Below are positions 7,165-15,371 of a stretch of 41,861 nt of DNA, in pieces; position 1 is the stretch's first letter, and every line of letters starts with the position of its first letter. The position numbers and the translations under genes are program-made. The DNA is taken from positions 1 to 41,861 of the forward strand of contig DAHUZJ010000017.1 of assembly GCA_027306585.1 (NCBI GenBank), written 5' to 3'. Under the pieces are notes generated by a model that saw only the letters and a program-made list of their open reading frames with translations, was not told the DNA's origin and ran no database searches. The stretch is from Acidimicrobiaceae bacterium (GTDB lineage: Bacteria > Actinomycetota > Acidimicrobiia > Acidimicrobiales > RAAP-2).

Positions 7165-8454
7165 GTGCTCGTATTCACCTTCCCCGGACAGGGGTCGCAA
7201 CGGTCGGGGATGGGCCGCCCGTGGGTGGAACATCCATCGTGGGAGGTCGTGGCCGAGGCGTCGGCCGCCGCCGGGCGAGACGTCGAGCAGCTGCTCCTCG
7301 AGGCCCCCATGGACGAGCTCACCCAGACCGCCAACGCCCAGCTCGCGACCTTCGTGATGAGCCTCGTGGTCCTCGACGCCGTCGAGCGGGTGGGGCTGGC
7401 GCCTGCCGCCTGCGCCGGCCACAGCCTCGGCGAGTACACGGCGCTGGTGGCGAGCGGGGCCGTCTCCTTCTCGGACGGCTCGCGCCTGGTGGTGGCTCGG
7501 GGCGAGGCAATGGCCCACGCCGCGGAGGACGCACCGGGGACCATGGCGGCCTTGCTCGGCATCGCCGAGGACGACGCCGAGGCGGCCTGCCAGCGGATCG
7601 AGGGGGACGTCTGGGTCGCCAACTACAACGCCCCGGGCCAGGTGGTGGTGGCCGGCACGACCGACGCCATCGCCGCCGTCACGGCGGTGGCCAAGGAGCT
7701 GGGCGCCCGCAAGGTGCTGCCCGTCCCGGTCTCCGGCGCCTTCCATACGCCCCTCATGGCCGGCGCCCGGCCGGCCCTTCGCAAGGCCCTCGGCGATGCC
7801 GTGTTCCAGTCGCCCGAGGTCCCGGTGGTCGCCAACGTCGACGCCCGGGTCCATGACGACGCCAACGACTGGCCCGGCCTGCTCTCGGCGCAGCTGTGCG
7901 CCCCGGTCCGCTGGCGTCAGACCCTCGACGCGCTGGTCGGCCTGGGGGCCACCACCTTGGTCGAGGTGGGCCCCGGTGGCGTCCTGAGCGGCCTCGCCCG
8001 CCGCACGGCACCCGAGGCACAGGCCCTGGCCGTCGCCAAGCCCGCGGACCTCGACGCCCTGCTCGATGCCGTCGCCGGCACCGCCGGCGACGCGTGGAGG
8101 GACGACGCCCACGCCCACCAGGGGGAGCACCTCTACATGTCCGAGCGGGTGGTGGTGAGCCCGTGCTCGGGGATCTTCGCCCCGGAGGACTCGCTCGTCG
8201 CCCCGGGCACCGGGCTCCTGCCCGGCACCGGCGGCGCCGGTGGCGCCAGCCGCGTCCGCGGCGCCGCGGCGGCGACCCCGGTCGAGGGAGCCGGCGCCGC
8301 GGTGGGCATCGGCGACCTCGTCGGGCGGGTGGGCGTGACCGACGTCCGCACGCCGTTCGCCGGGCAGGTCGTCCGCTGGTTGTCGGTGGCGGGCGAACGG
8401 GTGCAGGAGGGCCAACCGCTGGCGTGGCTCCGGACGAGGGACGAGGGCCGATGA
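7165..8454 (+). CDS. fabD: Malonyl-CoA:ACP transacylase with C-terminal BCCP-like domain lacking the biotin lysine
   Basis: FabD loads malonyl groups onto ACP. The GTG at 7165 follows a GGAGAGG ribosome-binding site (7152-7158) and gives 429 aa; FabD is usually ~310. The transacylase has the substrate loop GQGSQ, nucleophile Ser87 in GHSLGEY, NYNAPGQVVVAG, and His194 in FHTPLM. Residues ~325-429 are extra. They resemble a biotinyl/lipoyl (BCCP-type) barrel: VVVSPCSGIFAPED, a Gly/Ala-rich linker, then VGVTDVRTPFAGQVVRWL and GERVQEGQPLAWLR. Where BCCP carries AMKM, this protein has VTDVR, so there is no biotinylation lysine. It is first in fabD-fabG-acpP-fabF, and its TGA overlaps the fabG ATG (ATGA). 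Confidence 0.93.
   Translation: MLVFTFPGQGSQRSGMGRPWVEHPSWEVVAEASAAAGRDVEQLLLEAPMDELTQTANAQLATFVMSLVVLDAVERVGLAPAACAGHSLGEYTALVASGAVSFSDGSRLVVARGEAMAHAAEDAPGTMAALLGIAEDDAEAACQRIEGDVWVANYNAPGQVVVAGTTDAIAAVTAVAKELGARKVLPVPVSGAFHTPLMAGARPALRKALGDAVFQSPEVPVVANVDARVHDDANDWPGLLSAQLCAPVRWRQTLDALVGLGATTLVEVGPGGVLSGLARRTAPEAQALAVAKPADLDALLDAVAGTAGDAWRDDAHAHQGEHLYMSERVVVSPCSGIFAPEDSLVAPGTGLLPGTGGAGGASRVRGAAAATPVEGAGAAVGIGDLVGRVGVTDVRTPFAGQVVRWLSVAGERVQEGQPLAWLRTRDEGR
8122..8139 (+). promoter_or_regulatory. Possible internal translation restart for the FabD C-terminal domain
   Basis: GGGGAG at 8122-8127 lies 9 nt before an in-frame ATG at 8137. Initiation here would yield a separate 105-aa protein comprising only the BCCP-like domain (8137-8454), alongside full-length FabD. 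Such a match arises easily in G-rich DNA, so this is tentative. Confidence 0.3.
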
Positions 8455-9206
8455 GCGAGGAAGGGCCTTCCTCCGGGGAAGGTCGGGTCGTCCTGGTGAC
8501 GGGCGGGTCCCGGGGCATCGGGGCCGCCTGCGCCGCCTGGTTCGCCGCCCATGGCGACCGGGTGGCCGTGACCTACCGCGGTGACGAGCCACCCGAGCCG
8601 CCGAAGGACGCCGACCCGGAGTGTTTCCTGGCCGTCCGCTGCGACGTGACCGACACCGCCCAGGTCGACGCCGCCTTCAGCGCCGTGGAGGCCCGCTGGG
8701 GCGCGGTGGAGGTCCTGGTGGCCAACGCCGGGATCACCCGGGACACCCTCTTGCTGCGGATGGGCGAGGACGCCTGGCACGAGGTCCTCGAGACCAACCT
8801 CACGGGTTCCTTCCGGGTCGCCAAGCGTGCCGTCGCCAAGATGCTGCGCCTGCACCGGGGGCGCATCGTGCTCGTCTCGTCGGTCGGCGCGTTCGTCGGC
8901 CTCCCGGGCCAGGCGAACTACGCGGCCTCCAAGGCGGGCCTGATCGGCATGGCCCGGGCACTGGCCCGAGAGGTGGCCAGCCGACAGATCACGGTCAACG
9001 TGGTCGCACCGGGCATCGTCACGACCGACATGACCGCTGCCCTCGGCGAGGCACGTGTCGACGAGCTGCGGCGCATGGTGCCCCTCGGGAGGGCGGCGAC
9101 CCCCGACGAGGTCGCCGAGGCCGTCGGCTTCTTGGCCTCCGACGGTGCGGGGTACGTGACCGGAGCGGTGCTCCCCGTCGACGGTGGTCTCGGGATGGGG
9201 CTGTAA
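8451..9206 (+). CDS. fabG: 3-oxoacyl-ACP reductase (short-chain dehydrogenase)
   Basis: FabG performs the NADPH-dependent first reduction of the fatty-acid elongation cycle. The ATG at 8451 overlaps the fabD stop (ATGA) and gives 251 aa, the normal size. The Rossmann signature TGGSRGIG, the NAG motif (VANAGITRD), the catalytic Ser in VLVSSVGAF, and Tyr/Lys in NYAASKAG are all present. N-VVAPGIVTTDMT and the C-terminal GYVTGAVLPVDGGLGMGL are typical of FabG. It lies between fabD and acpP, which supports the role over other SDR reductases. Confidence 0.95.
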   Translation: MSEEGPSSGEGRVVLVTGGSRGIGAACAAWFAAHGDRVAVTYRGDEPPEPPKDADPECFLAVRCDVTDTAQVDAAFSAVEARWGAVEVLVANAGITRDTLLLRMGEDAWHEVLETNLTGSFRVAKRAVAKMLRLHRGRIVLVSSVGAFVGLPGQANYAASKAGLIGMARALAREVASRQITVNVVAPGIVTTDMTAALGEARVDELRRMVPLGRAATPDEVAEAVGFLASDGAGYVTGAVLPVDGGLGMGL

Positions 9207-9281
9207 GGTCCTGCGACGAGGTTCTGCAACGGACGAGGCCGGCCCCAGGGTCCGGGTGGCTACGAGCAAGGAGCAACGGAA

Positions 9282-9521
9282 GTGGACAGCGACGCTGCGT
9301 TCGAGAAGTTTCGCGAGTCGGCCGTCGAGGTGCTGCAGGTCCCAGCGGAGAAGGTGACCAAGGACGCCAGGTTCGCCGAGGACCTGGACGCCGACAGCCT
9401 CGACCTCGTCGAGCTGGTCATGGCGCTCGAAGAGTCCTTCGACGTCACCGTCGAAGAGACGGAGCTCGAGGACATCGAGACGGTGGGCCAAGCCTTCGAC
9501 CTCATCTCCTCCAAGCTCTGA
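9282..9521 (+). CDS. acpP: Acyl carrier protein
   Basis: The 79-aa acidic carrier protein holds growing acyl chains on a 4'-phosphopantetheine arm. The attachment site is Ser39 in LDADSLDLVEL. The GTG at 9282 is set by an AAGGAG ribosome-binding site (9268-9273), 8 nt upstream. The fabG-acpP gap is 75 bp. The strong ribosome-binding site fits the high expression usual for ACP. The TGA stop overlaps the fabF ATG by one base (TGATG). Confidence 0.97.
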   Translation: MDSDAAFEKFRESAVEVLQVPAEKVTKDARFAEDLDADSLDLVELVMALEESFDVTVEETELEDIETVGQAFDLISSKL

Positions 9522-10723
9522 TGCTGCTGGGCGTGGGCCCCGACGGGCCCATCCCCGGCCGCCGGGTCGCCGTCACGGGGATCGGTGCGGTGACGTGCTG
9601 TGGCCTCGGCGCGGCTGCCCTCTGGGACGAGCTGGTCCACCCGAGCATCTCGGGTGACCGGAGCGTCCCCGACTTCGATCCGGCCGCGTACTTCGGTCCG
9701 AAGGACGCGCGGCGGGTCGACCGGTTCGCGCAATTCGCCGTGGCCGCCGCCGACGAGGCGCTGGCCGACGCCGGCGACCTCGCCGTCGACCCGGCACGGG
9801 CCGCGGTCGTCATGACGACGGGGGTCGGCGGCTTCCACACGCTCGCCGAGCAGGTGCAGGTGTACAACGACCGGGGCCCCCGCCGGGTCTCGCCGTTCCT
9901 CGTGCCCATGATGATGGCCAACGCAGCGTCGGCCCACATCTCGATGCGGACGGGTTGGCGGGGACCCTCGGAGACGGTCGTCACGGCGTGCGCCGCCGGC
10001 ACCCACGCCGTGGGGGCGGCCGCCCGACTGGTGGCGAGCGGCCGGTGCGACGTGGCCCTCGGCGGGGGCGCCGAGGCGTCCATGCACCCGGTGGCGGTGG
10101 CGGCCTTCGCCAACATGACGGCACTGTCGACGTCCGGCGAGTCCCGCCCGTTCGACGTACGGCGCGACGGCTTCGTGGTGACCGAGGGGGCCGCCGGGCT
10201 CGTGCTCGAGTCGTGGGACCGCGCCGTCGAGCGCGGCGCCCACATCTACGCCGAGGTGGCGGGCGCCGGCAGCACCGCCGACGCCCACCACATCACCGCC
10301 CCGATGCCCGACGGCAGCGGCGCCGTGGCGTGCATGGAACAGGCGCTCTTCGACGCCCAGCTGACCGCGGGCGACATCGCCCACATCAACGCCCACGGGA
10401 CGTCCACGCCGCTCAACGACCTCGCCGAGGCCCGGGCCATCAACAAGGTCTTCGGCGAGCCGGGACCGGTCGTGACGTCGACCAAGGGCGTGACCGGCCA
10501 CGGCCTCGGGGCCGCCGGCGCCATCGAAGCCGTGGCGTCGGTGCTCGCCATCGAGCACCGGCTCGTGCCGCCCACCCACGGCTGCGAGGAGCTCGACCCC
10601 GAGATCCACCTGGACGTGGTCCGAGGCGAGGCGCGCCCCTGGGAGCCCGGCCCGGTGCTGTCCAACTCCTTCGGGTTCGGCGGCCACAACGGCTGCCTGA
10701 TCTTGCTCCCGCCCACGGCCTGA
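9521..10723 (+). CDS. fabF: 3-oxoacyl-ACP synthase II
   Basis: FabF condenses acyl-ACP with malonyl-ACP. The ATG at 9521 overlaps the acpP stop and gives 400 aa. The Cys-His-His triad is visible: Cys157 in VTACAAGTHAVG, His292 in INAHGTSTPLND and His327 in KGVTGHGLGAAGAIEA, with the C-terminal NSFGFGGHNGCL loop. No fabH lies in this cluster, so the initiating KAS III must be elsewhere. The first ~14 residues (LLGVGPDGPIPGRR) are poorly conserved, and a start slightly further in is possible. Convergent trpA ends 22 bp downstream. Confidence 0.95.
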   Translation: MLLGVGPDGPIPGRRVAVTGIGAVTCCGLGAAALWDELVHPSISGDRSVPDFDPAAYFGPKDARRVDRFAQFAVAAADEALADAGDLAVDPARAAVVMTTGVGGFHTLAEQVQVYNDRGPRRVSPFLVPMMMANAASAHISMRTGWRGPSETVVTACAAGTHAVGAAARLVASGRCDVALGGGAEASMHPVAVAAFANMTALSTSGESRPFDVRRDGFVVTEGAAGLVLESWDRAVERGAHIYAEVAGAGSTADAHHITAPMPDGSGAVACMEQALFDAQLTAGDIAHINAHGTSTPLNDLAEARAINKVFGEPGPVVTSTKGVTGHGLGAAGAIEAVASVLAIEHRLVPPTHGCEELDPEIHLDVVRGEARPWEPGPVLSNSFGFGGHNGCLILLPPTA

Positions 10724-10745
10724 CGTCGGCCGTCGGCGAGCCGCG

Positions 10746-11537
10746 TCAGGCGCGGTCGAGCGCCGCCCGCAGGTCGGCGACCAGGTCGCGCGCCGCGTCG
10801 GGTCCACCGTGCTCGAGGAGCCGGCGCACGAGGGCCGAGCCCACGATGACCCCGTCGGCCGACCGGCACGCCTCGACCGCCTGGGCCGGGGTCGAGATCC
10901 CGACGCCCACGCACACCGGCAGGTCGGTCGCCGCCCGGGCCCGGGTGACGACGTCGCCGGTGCTCGGACCGAGCGACACGCGCTCCCCCGTCACGCCCAT
11001 GCGGGCGACGGCGTAGACGAAGCCGCGGGAGCGGGCACAGATGCGGGCGACCCGGTCCTCGGGCGTCGACGGGGCCACGAGCAGGATCGTGGCCACCCCC
11101 GCGTCGTCGGCCTCGGTCGCCCACGGCCCGAGCTCCTCGAGCGGGAGGTCCGGCACGATGGCGGCCCCGATCCCGGCCGCCGCCAGCGAGCGGGCCATGC
11201 GCCGATGCCCGGCACGAAAGACCAGGTTGTAGTAGGTCATGACCGCGATCGGCACGCCGAGCTGCGCCTCGCCGACGGCGTCGACCACGGCGGCGGGCGT
11301 GGTGCCGCGCTGGAGCGCCTGCAAGGACGCCTCTTGGATGACCGGGCCGTCCATCATCGGGTCCGAGAACGGGATGCCGACCTCCACCGCGTCGGCGCCG
11401 GCCACCACGACCGCCTCGAGGACCTCCACCCAGTCCTCCGTCATGCCCGCCATCACGTAGGGGATGAGCAGCTTGCGCCCGGCGTCACGCCGAGCCCGCA
11501 GCACCGCTTCGAAGGCAGGGGGCGCGTGGGGCGTCAC
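10746..11537 (-). CDS. trpA: Tryptophan synthase alpha subunit
   Basis: TrpA cleaves indole-3-glycerol phosphate to indole and glyceraldehyde-3-phosphate for TrpB. The protein is 263 aa. The GTG at 11537 overlaps the trpB stop (GTGA). The catalytic Glu is in [20 protein letters not shown] (Glu and Asp of the family signature), followed by [20 protein letters not shown], the loop [12 protein letters not shown] and the phosphate-binding [10 protein letters not shown]. It is the last gene of the his-trp train, ending 22 bp from convergent fabF. Confidence 0.97.
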   Translation of the reverse strand: MTPHAPPAFEAVLRARRDAGRKLLIPYVMAGMTEDWVEVLEAVVVAGADAVEVGIPFSDPMMDGPVIQEASLQALQRGTTPAAVVDAVGEAQLGVPIAVMTYYNLVFRAGHRRMARSLAAAGIGAAIVPDLPLEELGPWATEADDAGVATILLVAPSTPEDRVARICARSRGFVYAVARMGVTGERVSLGPSTGDVVTRARAATDLPVCVGVGISTPAQAVEACRSADGVIVGSALVRRLLEHGGPDAARDLVADLRAALDRA

Positions 11538-12727
11538 CGCGAACCCTCCAGTCGCTCCCGCACCTGGGCCACGTCCTTGTCGCCCCGGCCCGAGAGGGTG
11601 ACGAGCACGGAGGCGCCTGCCGGCACCGAGGCCCGGGCCTCCCGCACCAGCCACGCGAGGGCGTGGGCCGACTCGAGCGCCGGGATGATGCCCTCGGTCT
11701 GTGCCAGGAGCCGAAAGGCGGCCACGACCTCGTCGTCACCGACCCGGTCGTACTCGGCGCGGCCGAGCGCCGCGAGGTGGGCGTGCTCGGGCCCGATGCC
11801 CGGGTAGTCCAGGCCGGCGGAGATGGACTCCGCCTCCAGGATCTGGCCCGCCTCGTCCTGCAAGAAGAGCGACCGCATGCCGTGGAGCACGCCGGGTATC
11901 CCGTTGCCCACCGCCGAGCCGCCGGCGGCCTCCACGCCGACCAGCCGGCTGGGCCCGTCGGCGAACCCGGCGAACGTCCCGGCGGCGTTGGACCCTCCGC
12001 CCACGCAGGCCACCACCACGTCGGGGTCGCCCCCGAGGACGACGGCACACTGGGCCCGGGCCTCCTCCCCGACCACCCGCTGGAGCTGGCGCACCATGTA
12101 GGGGAACGGGTGCGGGCCCATGACCGACCCGAGGCAGTAGTGGGTGCCGTCCACGGTGGCGACCCAGTCCCGCATCGCCTCGTTCACCGCGTCCTTGAGG
12201 GTCCGGCTCCCCGAGTGCACGGCTCGCACCTCGGCGCCGAGGAGCTCCATGCGAAAGACGTTGAGCTCCTGTCGGGCCATGTCGACCTCACCCATGTACA
12301 CGGTGCACTCCAGGCCGAACAGCGCGGCGGCCGTGGCCGTGGCCACCCCGTGCTGGCCGGCCCCCGTCTCGGCCACCAGCCGCTGCTTGCCCATCCGTCG
12401 GGTCAGGAGTGCCTGGCCGATCACGTTGTTGAGCTTGTGCGAGCCGGTGTGGGCCAGGTCCTCCCGCTTGAGGACGACGCGCACGCCCAAGCGCTCCGAC
12501 AGGCGGCGGCACTCCGTCACCGGCGTGGGCCGCCCGCCGTAGTCGCGCAGGACGGCGTCGAGCGTGGCCCGGAAGGCCGGGTCGGCCCAGGCGTCGTCGA
12601 ACGCCCGCTCCAGCTCCTGGCAGGCGGGGACCAGGGACTCGGGGACGAACCGCCCGCCGAACTCCCCGAACCGCCCGCCGGCACCCGGCCGGCCCATGGG
12701 CCCCTCCGGCATCGCGGGGGTCGTCAC
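11534..12727 (-). CDS. trpB: Tryptophan synthase beta subunit
   Basis: This PLP enzyme joins indole and serine to make tryptophan. The GTG at 12727 overlaps the trpF stop (GTGA) and gives 397 aa; an ATG five codons in is the alternative. The PLP lysine lies in [40 protein letters not shown], the phosphate loop [11 protein letters not shown] and the C-terminal LSGRGDKDV are all canonical. The N-terminal [12 protein letters not shown] matches the TrpB1 form that works with TrpA, which is encoded next. Confidence 0.97.
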   Translation of the reverse strand: MTTPAMPEGPMGRPGAGGRFGEFGGRFVPESLVPACQELERAFDDAWADPAFRATLDAVLRDYGGRPTPVTECRRLSERLGVRVVLKREDLAHTGSHKLNNVIGQALLTRRMGKQRLVAETGAGQHGVATATAAALFGLECTVYMGEVDMARQELNVFRMELLGAEVRAVHSGSRTLKDAVNEAMRDWVATVDGTHYCLGSVMGPHPFPYMVRQLQRVVGEEARAQCAVVLGGDPDVVVACVGGGSNAAGTFAGFADGPSRLVGVEAAGGSAVGNGIPGVLHGMRSLFLQDEAGQILEAESISAGLDYPGIGPEHAHLAALGRAEYDRVGDDEVVAAFRLLAQTEGIIPALESAHALAWLVREARASVPAGASVLVTLSGRGDKDVAQVRERLEGSR

Positions 12728-13464
12728 TGCTCCATCCAGTCGTACGGACCGTCGTCGTCCCACGCCTGGTCGTCGCCGCCACCGGACTGCCACGGGGGGC
12801 TCTCGCCGCCGCCCCGCCGTGCCGACGAGCTCTCGGCGCGGCGGGCGCTGGCCGCCGCCTGCCGCGCGTTGCGGATGAACTCGCGAAGCCTCCCCGGGTC
12901 CTTCCGGCCGGGTGCCGACTCGACGCCGCTCGACACGTCGACCCCGAACGGCCGCAGGTGGGAAATGGCCTGTCCGACGTTGTCCGGCCGCAGGCCGCCC
13001 GACACGATGAGCCGGCCCGGGTCCACCACCCCCTCGGCCAGGCGCCAGTCGAAGATCTCCCCCGACCCCGGGCTCGGCCCGTCGACCAGCAGGTAGTCGG
13101 CGCCGAACTCCTCGAAGCGGCCGATGGTGGGGTCGCCCGCCGAGAACGCCCGGATGGTGCACCGCAGGCGCTGGCGGATCCACCGGCAGTCCCCCGCCGG
13201 CTCGTGGCCGTGCAGCTGGACCGCCCCGAGGCCGACCTGGTGGGCGATCTCCACCACCCGCTGTGGCGCCTCGTCCCGGAAGACACCCACCGTGAGCACT
13301 CCGTGGGGCACGCGCTTGGCGATGTCGGCGACGAGCGTGGGCGTCACCTGCCGCGGCGACGGGGCGAACACGAAGCCGACGGCATCGGCCCCGAGCCCGA
13401 CGGCGAGCAGCGCGTCGGCTTCGCTCGTGATGCCGCAGATCTTGACCCAGAGGTCGTCGGTCAT
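12724..13464 (-). CDS. trpF: Phosphoribosylanthranilate isomerase with an acidic C-terminal tail
   Basis: TrpF isomerises phosphoribosyl anthranilate to CdRP. The ATG at 13464 gives 246 aa; the family is usually ~200-220. The barrel has the catalytic Cys in [20 protein letters not shown] and the catalytic Asp in [11 protein letters not shown], with [30 protein letters not shown] and [15 protein letters not shown]. After FIRNARQ a ~40-residue low-complexity tail rich in Ser, Gly and Asp ends in [12 protein letters not shown] dedicated trpF matters because many actinobacteria lack it and use bifunctional PriA (HisA/TrpF). The gene lies between trpC and trpB. Confidence 0.95.
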   Translation of the reverse strand: MTDDLWVKICGITSEADALLAVGLGADAVGFVFAPSPRQVTPTLVADIAKRVPHGVLTVGVFRDEAPQRVVEIAHQVGLGAVQLHGHEPAGDCRWIRQRLRCTIRAFSAGDPTIGRFEEFGADYLLVDGPSPGSGEIFDWRLAEGVVDPGRLIVSGGLRPDNVGQAISHLRPFGVDVSSGVESAPGRKDPGRLREFIRNARQAAASARRAESSSARRGGGESPPWQSGGGDDQAWDDDGPYDWMEQ

Positions 13465-13498
13465 CCAGCGCCCCGATCCTCCGCCGGCGCCCGCCGCC

Positions 13499-14350
13499 TC
13501 ACCGGCCGACCGCGTCGTCGGGCGCCCGCACCGACGGCACCCTCGGCGCGCCCAGCGGACGCGGCGCCACCGGGTGCCCGGTGAGGGCGGCCACGGCCGC
13601 TGCAGGGTCGGGGGACCGCACCAGCGTCTCGCCGACGAGGACGGCGTCGTAGCCGGCGGCCGCCAGGCGGGCGGCGTCGTGGGCGCCGGCGATGCCGGAC
13701 TCCGCCACCGCCACCACCCCGCTCGGGATCCCTGCCGCCAGGCACACGGCCCGGTCGGTGTCCACGACGAAGGTCGCCAGGTCACGCTGGTTGACCCCGA
13801 CCAGCCGAGCGCCGGCGGCGAGCGCCCGCGACAGCTCGTCGTCGTCGTGCACCTCGACGAGCGCGTCGAGGCCCAGCCGGCCGGCCACCTCGAGGAACGC
13901 CGCCAGCTCGTCGTCCCCGAGGGCCGCCACGATCAGCAGCACGGCGCTCGCTCCCATGAGGCGGGCGTCGCACACGTCCGCCACCGAGACGGTGAAGTCC
14001 TTGCGCAAGGCGGGCAGGCCGGACGCCTCCCGGGCGGCGGCCAGGTCGCCCGGCGAGCCGCCGAAGTAGTCGCCGTCGGTGAGGACCGAGAGGCAGGACG
14101 CGCCGCCGGCGGCATAGGCGGCGGCGACCGCCGCCGGGTCGAGATCGGGCGCGAGCGGTCCTTTGGACGGTGACCGCCGCTTCACCTCGGCGATCACCGC
14201 CAGGCCGCCGTCTGCGGCACGCAGCGCGGCGGCGAACGGCGGCCCGGGCGGCGCGTCGAGCGCCTGGCCGAGGAGCCGGTCCACGTCCCGGTCGTCCGCC
14301 GCCGCCATGCGCCGGTGCGCGGCCACGATCTCGGCCAGGTAGGTGGGCAT
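13499..14350 (-). CDS. trpC: Indole-3-glycerol phosphate synthase
   Basis: TrpC closes the indole ring from CdRP. The ATG at 14350 gives 283 aa. The catalytic Lys/Glu set is visible in VIAEVKRRSPSKG, LRKDFTVS, EVHDDDELSRAL, VGVNQRDLATFVVD and VAESGI, ending at the phosphate site VGETLVRSPDP. The first residues MPTYLAEIVAAHRRM are standard for the family. A Pro/Arg-rich tail of ~25 residues follows the barrel. It begins 37 bp after ygfZ, with a TACGCT hexamer just upstream, so trpC-F-B-A may have its own promoter. Confidence 0.96.
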   Translation of the reverse strand: MPTYLAEIVAAHRRMAAADDRDVDRLLGQALDAPPGPPFAAALRAADGGLAVIAEVKRRSPSKGPLAPDLDPAAVAAAYAAGGASCLSVLTDGDYFGGSPGDLAAAREASGLPALRKDFTVSVADVCDARLMGASAVLLIVAALGDDELAAFLEVAGRLGLDALVEVHDDDELSRALAAGARLVGVNQRDLATFVVDTDRAVCLAAGIPSGVVAVAESGIAGAHDAARLAAAGYDAVLVGETLVRSPDPAAAVAALTGHPVAPRPLGAPRVPSVRAPDDAVGR

Positions 14351-14359
14351 GGTCCCGTC

Positions 14360-14365
14360 AGCGTA
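14360..14365 (-). promoter_or_regulatory. Candidate internal -10 (TACGCT) before trpC
   Basis: TACGCT lies 9 nt upstream of the trpC ATG inside the 37-bp ygfZ-trpC gap. The same hexamer precedes the VIT-family and SEDS genes in this window. It would allow trpCFBA to be transcribed separately from the his genes. Confidence 0.4.
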
Positions 14366-14387
14366 CTGCCCGCCCGCCGGCCGGCGG

Positions 14388-15371
14388 CTATGGCGCGACG
14401 AGGGGGAGGTGCCCGACCTCGACGGGCGGACCGTCGGGGGCTCCGGCGGCGAGGATGCCCCCCACGCCGACCGACCGGTGGACGTACCCGAGCCCTCCAG
14501 GGCCCCCCAACCCGGGGCACCACGCCGCCGACGTGCACCGCCCCACGGCGGTCGGCCGCCCAGCGTCGAACAGCTCCGTTCCCGGCTCGAGCGTCGCCCC
14601 GGCGGTGGGCACCAGGCCCCGCAGGTGGCGCGCCACCCGGTTGCCGCGGGCGTCGAGCCGGGCGACCAGCTCCTGACCCGTGTAGCAGCCCTTCGTGAAG
14701 CTCACCGCCCGCGCCACGAGGTCCGCTTCGGCGGCGATCGTGCGCCCGTCGAGCTCCTGGCCCATCCGGGGCACGCCGGCCTCGATGCGCAGGGCCTCCC
14801 ATGCCGGGGCGTCGCACCAGCGCACCCCGCCGTCCACGGCATCGCTCGCCCCCGGACCGAGGACGTCGACCCCGACCACCCCGCCCCACGCGAACGGGAC
14901 GACCCACGGACCCGCGTCCTCGTCCGCCAGGGCGTCGCCGCCACCGGGGGTGGCACCGACCGCACCACCCGTGATCGACGCGGCCACGGCCGACGACGCG
15001 TCCGGGCCCCGGATGCCCACGCAGGGCCACGCCACGGGCTCCAGGTCGACCTTGGTGCGCAGACGGAAGCGGCGCAGCCGAGCCGCCACGGCCTCACCGG
15101 AGCCGGCATCGGTGTCGACGGCGAAGCGGCCGGGACCGAGGCAGATGGCCCGCACGAAGGCGCACAGCTTGCCGTCCGGCTCGAGCAGCAGGGCGTCACG
15201 GGCCTCCCCCGGCGCCATGCCCACCACGTCCTGGCTGAGCTGGCCCTGGAGATAGGCCTCGGCCTCCGCCCCGACGACCAGCAGGACGTCGCGGTCGAGC
15301 CTGCGAGCCCCGGCACCGGTCCGCAGGGCGTCGTAGTCCGCCGCCAGGGCGGGGTCGGTCACGCCGCTCAC
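14388..15371 (-). CDS. ygfZ: YgfZ/GcvT-like folate-binding protein
   Basis: YgfZ is a tetrahydrofolate-binding relative of GcvT that supports iron-sulfur enzyme maturation or repair. The diagnostic KGCYTGQE motif is present (in SFTKGCYTGQELVARLDARG), and the N-terminal QGQLSQDVV with LLLEPDGKLCAFVRA matches the family. The GTG at 15371 overlaps the trpE stop (GTGA), giving 327 aa; a second GTG lies 3 codons in. A loop of ~30 residues rich in Gly/Ala sits mid-protein. Its place between trpE and trpC is unusual, as it has no known step in tryptophan synthesis. Confidence 0.9.
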   Translation of the reverse strand: MSGVTDPALAADYDALRTGAGARRLDRDVLLVVGAEAEAYLQGQLSQDVVGMAPGEARDALLLEPDGKLCAFVRAICLGPGRFAVDTDAGSGEAVAARLRRFRLRTKVDLEPVAWPCVGIRGPDASSAVAASITGGAVGATPGGGDALADEDAGPWVVPFAWGGVVGVDVLGPGASDAVDGGVRWCDAPAWEALRIEAGVPRMGQELDGRTIAAEADLVARAVSFTKGCYTGQELVARLDARGNRVARHLRGLVPTAGATLEPGTELFDAGRPTAVGRCTSAAWCPGLGGPGGLGYVHRSVGVGGILAAGAPDGPPVEVGHLPLVAP

